From contig CP136893.1 in NCBI GenBank assembly GCA_034359265.1, positions 44,651,501-44,715,500 on the forward strand: a stretch of DNA of 64,000 bases. Direction: 5' to 3'. The notes under the pieces are model-generated. The model made no database searches. It was not told the origin of the DNA and saw nothing but the letters and a program-made list of their open reading frames with translations. Positions 56,777 through 64,000 of this stretch are shown here, one piece after another (positions within the stretch are counted from its first letter, which is position 1; each line of letters opens with the position of its first letter). The position numbers and the translations under genes were made by a program. Source of the stretch: Canna indica (taxonomy: Eukaryota; Streptophyta; Magnoliopsida; Zingiberales; Cannaceae).

Positions 56777-58233
56777 ATGGCACTAGAGTGTGTAGCGTCT
56801 ATACCTCCTAGGTTAGATGCCTCTAACTTTGGTCTTCGAAAATTTAGGATGTACACATATTTAAAGACTAAGGGTTTTGTTGTCCTTAACATGTTAAGAC
56901 TAGAATTCATTGAGCCTAAGGTTGACATGCATGCTTGGAGTGAATTAGATAAGAAAATGTTTGAGTATAATGGAGATGTCATGAATTGCATACTTTGCAC
57001 CTTACCAAATGACATTCTTGAAAAAGTCATGCATTGCTCTACGGCTTTTGATTTATGGGCTAGTTTCAATGTTTTATACGATCATGCTAAAACCGAAGAA
57101 ATTGGTACATTTAATGAAGGTAGTGATGACAATGGTCATTCACAGACAATGGTCATTCACCTACCCCTAATCTTGGTTTTGATGCCCATAGCTCTTCTAG
57201 TAAAAGAAGCAACTCCAAGAGCCGAAAAAGAAAGGTAATTTGCCATGCATGTAAAGAAAAAGGGCATGTGAAGAAAAATTGTCCTAACGTGAAGAACAAA
57301 GCAAGGAAGAGGTCAAGTGCTTCCATCTCTACATCTCATTCACATGAAACATCCTCTACACATGACTATGAAGCCACTTCCAAAGTGAGCCTCAAAATTG
57401 CAAATAATAAGGTACTTTCTTCTTCATCTAGTCATAATAATGATAATGATAGTACTAACTCTTCTAGTTCATTTAATATGCCATATGAAGAACTAGTAGA
57501 GGAATATGAAAAAATGTATGCCTTGCATATGAAGAAGAATAAGGAAAATAGAAATCTAAAGAAGGAAAACTCTAAGCTTAGTTCACATGTGCATGCCCTA
57601 GAATTAGAAAATGAAAAATTAAATACTAGGCCTTTTGATTCATGCCATAATAATCTAGAACTTCAGCTTAAAGCTTTGAAACTTGAAAATGATGATTTGA
57701 AATCTAAAATGAAATCTAGATATAATGATTTTAAATTTGAGAATGAGACTTTGAAAAAAAAAAATTGTATGACGAAATCTCAAATGCAAGCTTTAAACAA
57801 ATCTATTAATGTCTTTAAAAATGAGATTGTTTTCTTCAGTAGAAATGCAAATAATTTATCATAGAAATAAAGATGTATCTTCTAAGAATGGCAATGTTCA
57901 TCATCATTCTCATGCTATGCACTCTACCATTACACCTTATGATCATAAGAAGAAGAGTGATTTTCTAAGAATGCTCATACTCATCATGTTTCACATGTCA
58001 AGCATTCTAATGATAGATCTAATGTCCATAGCAAAAATGAAAAGAAATTCAATGGACATTATTTTTGTTGTGGTATTTTTGGCCATGCTATTTATGATTG
58101 TGCATTCAAGAAAAATCCAAGTGTAGCTAGGACACTTTGAATTCCTAGGCCATCTAACCCCCAATGACCCAAAGTCATTTGGGTACCAAAAGTTTCATGC
58201 TCTTTTGTAGGAGGAGCCACCACACAAGGGTAA
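56777..58233 (+). pseudogene. gag of C4 (copia-type UBN2, zinc knuckle, coiled coil)
   Basis: Starts MALECVASIPPRLDASNFG at 56777. Order: UBN2-type capsid domain (to about residue 115), Ser/Lys linker, CCHC knuckle CHACKEKGHVKKNC at 57241-57282, Ser-rich region, coiled coil (57480-57860; heptads of Leu, Lys and Glu), a second knuckle-like segment (CCGIFGHAIYDC, near 58070), a WVP motif, and a TAA stop at 58231-58233. The frame is shifted by a 17-bp tandem duplication (GACAATGGTCATTCACA, near 57129-57162), with a further shift and stops after 57864. The last residues VGGATTQG precede the stop in C1-C4 alike. No pol follows. Confidence 0.88.
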
Positions 58234-58252
58234 TGGAAATTGAAGAGCTGAA

Positions 58253-60592
58253 TGTCACGCCCCAACTCAGGGTCGCGTGACTGGCCAGGGTCTATGTCTT
58301 ACCCTGAAGCCTACCACATACACTGAATATCAACATACTGATACAACAAATTATCCAAAAAAAAAAATATCCGAGTAAGAGAACAACGGTGCAAACTTTT
58401 ATTAAGTTTTAAAGAAGGTTCACAATTTTCAAAGAGTTACAAACAAATCAACTATAAAAACAAATAGTTTGTGTTAAAGTCGAATACAAGATTTTCAAAA
58501 CAACATCTCTCAGTGTAAGTAAAGAAAAAAAGACAAATCTAGACGCCACGAGTACGACTACTGGACGTTGCTACGAGATCTATGCCACGGCCTGCACTCC
58601 AGTTGCACCATGACTCCAAGCCTCACCTCATTGGTCGAGCTCTGCAAAACAAAAGAAATAAATCATTATTCCACATGGGACTCGATGAATGGTCCTTCTG
58701 AATTACCTCCACATAAATCCTCAATAACAACATGCATAAAAGTCAGCAATTTGTAATTTTAGGGATCTAATCTAATCAAGATGTAACAACCGGTCTGACG
58801 GCCATCCTGTATAAACCATACGCCCGGCCCAAAACGGCCCCATACCACAAAATACAACCCGGCCGCACAGCCCACATCTCATATAAGGAAAGTCAAACAA
58901 ACACTGGGTCGTCGACTAGAATGGTCAACTAGTCTCAGGAACCCACCGGGTTAGGGATAGCTAGTCTCACCCAACTCGGGTCTACCATCAGCGTGGCCCA
59001 TTGACAGAATCTCAAGACCCTCTGCCACCCGGGTCTAACACCTAGCGGGCCCGCTGGTGCAATCTCAAGACCCAAATCACATGCCGAGTCAAGAATTAGT
59101 CGTTTCGACCGTTCATGCTTCTCAGTCGACCATCACAATCACAGTACACATACAAAGTGTTCTAAAGTTTCCTTATTTAAAAATCCCAAGCATTCACCCG
59201 TACTCGGCCCCCTTATTCCGGGCCATACCAACCGCACACTATTGTCCACTAGTTGTTCCCTAGGTGTGAAGTCTAGCTTGTCTACATTTAAGTTTCTCCG
59301 AATAATTAAACACCCTAGAATTTCCATATATTCATCTAGCGTCATTCGCCGATTTCTTAAGTGTAAATTACAGGTCATGATTATAGAAATGTCTGAATAC
59401 AATTATGTCACAGCACATAACTTAATAGGGAATTATTCTACAACTACTACCATAATTATACACATGATTTCTACAACAACATGATTAAATTCTGCATTTA
59501 TGAAGAAATTCCAGCAAGGTAAGCAACTATCTCACAAGGTAACAATTGAACATATATATTAGAAATTAATGAAACATTCCCATGATTCCATGCCATACAA
59601 AGATCCTAACCATGTAGGCACTACCAAGAACATTTCCTTATAATATACTAATCTCAATCCATCACTACCAAGTTTCATATATCATGTTAATGATCTACAA
59701 CATAAAAAAATGATATAGTATCCTACATGTAAGCATAAAACATAACAAGCCCTTTTCTCCCTCTGATAACCACTCCGCCGAGCCTACCCAAGGCTGTTCA
59801 TGCTCGGCCGAGAGCAAGCAAGGTAGGAGAGCATGGTTTCGGCCATGATCGAGAAGAATCAAGTCGTCAATCGCACGAGAAGCTCAATCCGAGGGCTTCC
59901 GACCACTCTAGGAAATTGGGGCAAAATTCGGCATGACCTTCCCCCTTTCTCCTTCATGTGGCCGGCCCCAAACATCGATAAAAATGATGAAAAACTTCAT
60001 ACAAAAAGCATGTACATCACATTCAAATCAAATCTTTGAAGAACATCGATGAATCGACGGAATTTTTTGAGAAATCGGAGAAAACCCCTAAACCTTGGGT
60101 CGGCTACCCGCCTACCCTTCAAAGCAAGGTACGGTCACTCACCTTGATCAAGGAAGAAGAAGGGATGAGCAACGGCGATCTCGATCTTTCTGACGGCAGC
60201 ACGAATCCAGTGCCGACTCCAAAGCATATATCCCCTCCTCCCTCTCTCTTCTCGGGTTGTGTGCGGCTCCAATGGTGAGCCGCACGACTAGGGAGGAGGG
60301 ATTTATTCCCTCATCTTCACTTGACCATTCTACCCCTCCTATTCACTTGGCCCCTACTCGACTCAATCCGAGTCCAACTCGAGCCACGATTCAATCCGCA
60401 CACATGATTTGAACTCGACTTTACTAAGACATCTTATGCTTCAGAAGGAAGGAACAATTTAACAAATAAAATTTCAAATGGCTTGAATTTTACCTTCTAC
60501 TCGCGGCGATTCCGTGACTCGACCCGACTAACTCCTGATCCGGTGCGTTGCACCAAAAATAAATTTTATATTAGGAAACCCCGGGTCTTACA
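58253..60592 (-). mobile_element. solo LTR B6, Ty3/gypsy LTR-B family
   Basis: Plus strand TGTCACGCCC to GGGTCTTACA. The flanks are CTGAA (58248-58252) and ATGAA (60593-60597), a 5-bp duplication with one change. The empty site is seen in C3 (minus), where the same words run on without a break. On the minus strand: donor CAAG|GTGAGTGACC (GT at 60142-60141) and acceptor TTTTGTTTTGCAG (AG at 58643-58642), giving a 1.5-kb putative intron. Confidence 0.92.
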
Positions 60593-63377
60593 ATGAAGCT
60601 TACCAAGAAATTGAATGAAGCATCCTTACATGGTTGCAACTTCAAAGTCTTCACCTAAACTAGATGCCTTAGGTTTAAGAATTGGCATCTAAATCACTTG
60701 GTATCATCACCTTTTCTCTACTTGTATGTTTGAAGTTGATGTTTATGATACATGCTTAAAATTGATTGATTTTCCTTGCTCCTAATATATTTCAAATGAT
60801 TTTTGATTTTCTGATTTCCAGTCTCTTCAGAGACCTATGTAGCCTATAACGGGCTCATGCGACCTTGCGGTTCCAAATCGTAGGCTCATTGTGGCCTTTC
60901 GGTTTTCAACCAATAGGAAGGGTTGGAGATCAATGTTTCATTAATATTACATTTGTGATCTCTTAAAATTCGTTTCGGATTCATGATAACATATTTTGAA
61001 ATGGATTTCAAACTATTTAGCAAAGTGGATTTTGAAAATGATACTTGATTTTTCTCTTTTCTATTTGGTTTGGGTTGCTTGCTAGTAGCTTTAGTTTCAT
61101 TAAATCTACTAATGAAGTCTACTTGCAAGTTTAGAATATTAATGGAAGGCTATGCTATCATGAAGAAAATTGAAAAGTAAAAAGACAAGTTCGGCAAAAT
61201 TCCAAGAATGATGTATGAGTTCAATTTTGCAAAAATCTTAGTATAATAGTTAAAAACTTGTGGTATAATGACATCTCTATACTCATGATTGTTTTTACGT
61301 GATAAATATATAAAATTTCATGAGTAGGTAAAATTTTGATAACTTAGGGAATTTCATGATATCTTGATTGAATGAAACTTGCTCTAAGTTGAATTTCATA
61401 TTAGAGACCTCATTTTGAGTTAGTAGTCGGTAAACATGTTTAGATACACATATGACATGATTCTAGGTAGTTAAACTAGAAAATTTATATATATGTAGAT
61501 GAACAAAGCGATAACTATATCACTTTAGGGGACTTAAACTTGGACACTTCATTTTAAATCCAAACTTCATAAACATGTTTAGGAATAGGTATGGCATGTT
61601 TCCATGCATTTAGAATGAAAAAATCATATGGATATGGATAAAATGACATTGAGACCATTTCATGAGAACCTCTTCTGAACCAAGTTGACCCAAGTCAACA
61701 AATTGACTTAGATGTCTCATTTTCAATCCATATTTAAGGACCATATTTATATATACTCATGTTAGGTGTCCATAGGTTTAAATTTGAAAAACCATGAGTA
61801 AATGATAAGATTGACACTTAGCAAGTTTCATGATAACTAGCTTAGTTTTGAATGAAATCATGCTAGGTTGATATCTTGACTTCAGAACATAATTTTCATT
61901 CCAAACTTGACATACACTCTTTACAAGACCATTATGTGGTGTCATAAAAGTTTGAATGAAAACTGAGCACGTTTTGAAAATAACTAAAAATTACGGAAAT
62001 GCCATTGAAATTTTAGCATTTTCAGTTATTTCTAGAAAAATATTGAAAAATCATTTTTAACTGATTCTTGAAACTGCACCTTACTAAAAAATCTAGTTTC
62101 TTCAGTAAAATTTCAAAATGTTTCATCATGAATATGATTTGTAGTGGAATTTTGAAGTTGGATTTCAAATAAGCAAGTATCATCCTCATGAAATATCAAT
62201 CTTTTCGATACTTCAATTTTTCGTCGAAAACTTCAAATGAAACTTTGTGCATACTATTTTGATTCCATTTCTAATATTGTTCTCACTATTCCTTGAGTGA
62301 AATCATTTCTAAAAATGATTTTGATATCTTGAGCGATATTCTAAAAATGAGTATTTGGTTGAAATAAAGATTGGATGAAAAATGAACTTAGAGAATTCAT
62401 TTTGAACTCAAACTTGACATACGCATCTTAAATGATCATTCAGCGATGTTTGAAAAGTTCGAAGCAAAATTGACAACTTTTGAAAAAAAATACTAGAAAT
62501 TTACGAAAATGCCCTTGGAATTTCAAGAATTTTATGAATTTATAGGAAACTGATTTTTGACTGATTCTTAAACCTATAGATTCCTTGAAAAATCTAGTTT
62601 GTCTAGTTAAAGTTTCAAAAAAATTGTCAAGAATATGATTTTATATGGATTTAAAAGTTTGGTTTTTGTAAACTTAAAGTATACTTTCACCTAAGTCAAC
62701 AATGTGACTTAGAAACCTCATTTTCAGCCCAAACTTGACTCATATACTTAGATTCACTCATGTTAGATGTCTAGATGCCTAAGTTAGAGAAAATATGAGT
62801 AGATAGAAAAATTTGATACTTAGTCTTTTTCATGTTTTCATGCCTATTTCAAATGAAACTGTGCTAAGTTCATATTTTGATCAAATGACATTCTTTTCAC
62901 TTCAAACATGATATACATGCTTTACATGACCATATCTTGATACTTTGAAAGTTTGAACGAAATCTAAAAATGTCATGAAAAAGAACTGATATTTACGAAA
63001 ATATCCATACTTGAGTGTATACATGATTCCAGGTTTTGGATTCTATCTATCATTCTTTGATATCATGTATTGATTAGTCTCATATCAAATATATGTTTTT
63101 CATCCCTTTGGATGAGACTTTCATGTTTCATGAAAAATAATTTTAGAGTCTCAAGTTTGACTAGATTGACTTTTTTTGCCCTTTTTGATTGATGTCAAAA
63201 GGTGAGAAAAATATAGGTAAAATGGAAGAAAATATAGGAAAACTATGCATATAGATAGGGGGAGTTCCACTATGTAGATATGCATGTTGATAGGGGGAGA
63301 AAAACCATGTTTGATATCCTTTGTGCTTAATTGAATATATTTTTTAAGGATGTTTGTCACATCAAAAAGGGGGAGAT
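60593..63377 (+). mobile_element. C4 non-coding 3' region with diverged repeats and polypurine tract
   Basis: No pol coding. A phrase like CATTTTNANTCCAAACTT recurs near 61410, 61541, 61711, 61896, 62393, 62712 and 62885. Longer blocks with ACGAAAATG, CTGATTCTTAAA and AAAAATCTAGTTT recur near 61990-62120 and 62500-62620. It ends with GGGGGAG blocks (63260, 63290) and the polypurine tract AAAAAGGGGGAGAT (63364-63377). C2 and C3 carry the same region. Confidence 0.8.
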
Positions 63378-63599
63378 TGTTGGCCTAAGGTTTTCTACCT
63401 TGCTCTTAATCTCGATTTTGATGATAACAAACATGGAACTAATGTTTCATTGATAAATATTTTCAGGTTCCACATCGGTTAGCACTCGATGTCCTCGATC
63501 GGAAATATCAAAAGAAATCATAAAATCGGAAGGATATTGATCGACGCGTTCGGGTTCATCGTGGAAATCTCTAGAAGTTCGACGTGTGCACCAAAGATT
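63378..63599 (+). mobile_element. 3' LTR of C4, first 222 bp
   Basis: TGTTGGCCTAAGG right after the polypurine tract, matching 55366-55590 of the 5' LTR. Cut at 63599, where gypsy B7 leader sequence begins. Confidence 0.88.
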
Positions 63600-63712
63600 T
63601 ATACAAACTCGTAGCATAACTATACCGTATGTCGACACACTAGCATATGTCTCATACGGTACCCAACAATGAGTTAAAGACAAGACCTAACCTAGTGCCC
63701 TGATACCAACTT
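63600..63712 (-). mobile_element. gypsy B7: leader and primer-binding site
   Basis: The minus strand reads TGGTATCAGGGC (63708-63697) four bases inside the LTR edge, an initiator Met primer site with one change. The leader (to 63600) matches the B5 leader (near 52300-52395). It stops abruptly at the C4 LTR. Confidence 0.85.
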
Positions 63713-64000
63713 TGTCACACCCCAACTGAGGGTAGTGTGACCGGCCAGGGCCTGCATCCTACCCTGTAGCCTACTGTCTACACTGACATAAAAAAACCAA
63801 AATATGTCGACAAAAAGAAATCTCATCACAACCTTTATTTAAAAGTTTTCAAAGTTCACAATTTTAAGTTTTCAAACCAAAGAAGAAAACCAATATCAGA
63901 ACAACTGAACGTCTCAAGTATCAAAGTTTTACAAACTTTTTATAAATACAACTGTCAGTGTAGAAAAGAAAATAACTACTAAACACTGGACTATGACTCA
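63713..64000 (-). mobile_element. gypsy B7: 5' LTR, runs out of the window
   Basis: TGTCACACCCCAACTGAGGG starts the U5 end of an LTR-B copy, reading on the minus strand. Only 288 bp lie in the window. Confidence 0.85.

Overview
This is nuclear DNA of a flowering plant with a large, repeat-rich genome. The evidence is stacked Ty3/gypsy chromovirus remnants with plant initiator-Met tRNA primer sites, Ty1/copia-type gag, a CACTA transposon, a plant LINE and a Tourist-like MITE. Very long (2.3-2.8 kb) gypsy LTRs resemble the Tekay/Del clade, which is well known in monocots, but the host cannot be named from this window. I see no host protein gene, tRNA or rRNA gene. Nearly all 64 kb is transposable elements nested in each other, and no element is intact.

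In-window family names. LTR-A: gypsy, LTR TGTAATATCC...GGGCGTGACA, copies A1-A4. LTR-B: related gypsy, LTR TGTAAGACYC...GGGCGTGACA, copies B1, B2, B3, B5, B6, B7. TR-C: copia-like gag-only element with LTR TGTTGG...TCAACA and no pol, copies C1-C4. D: an older gypsy fragment. L: a copia-like LTR piece.

Layout. 1-913 unassigned repeat; 919-3714 solo LTR A1 (TSD CTATA); 4081-7310 C1 (-); 7311-12905 C2 (+), split by solo LTR B1 at 8997-11355 (TSD TTTGA); 12906-15709 CACTA remnant (-); 15710-16540 copia remnant; 16560-21040 a multi-exon transposon-type gene (-) split by solo LTR B2 at 18091-20441 (TSD AAAGT); 21240-25143 3' part of element A2 (+); 25144-32067 5' part of element A3 (-); 32068-36090 copia LTR pieces around LTR fragment B3; 36096-37170 a palindrome-rich DNA-transposon region; 37174-37367 MITE; 38521-39770 LINE 3' end (-); 39780-40872 LTR L; 40876-42817 gypsy D (+); 42818-55365 C3 (-), carrying A4 (44000-46355) and the complete but internally deleted element B5 (49248-54742, TSD CATGT); 55366-63599 C4 (+), carrying solo LTR B6 (58253-60592); 63600-64000 start of another B element, B7.

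The most interesting signals are in non-coding parts. (1) Each A-family LTR holds 7-10 tandem units that fold as hairpins, and the stem arms change in step between units. (2) A and B LTRs share matched 5' and 3' splice signals about 1.5-1.65 kb apart, which suggests an intron inside the LTR that contains the hairpins. (3) TR-C copies keep a stop at the same aligned point just after gag and carry a long non-coding 3' region with diverged repeats. (4) TR-C LTRs carry a GTCGAC/GATCGA cluster just upstream of the TATA box. (5) A perfect 26-bp palindrome recurs as imperfect relatives next to transposon sequence.
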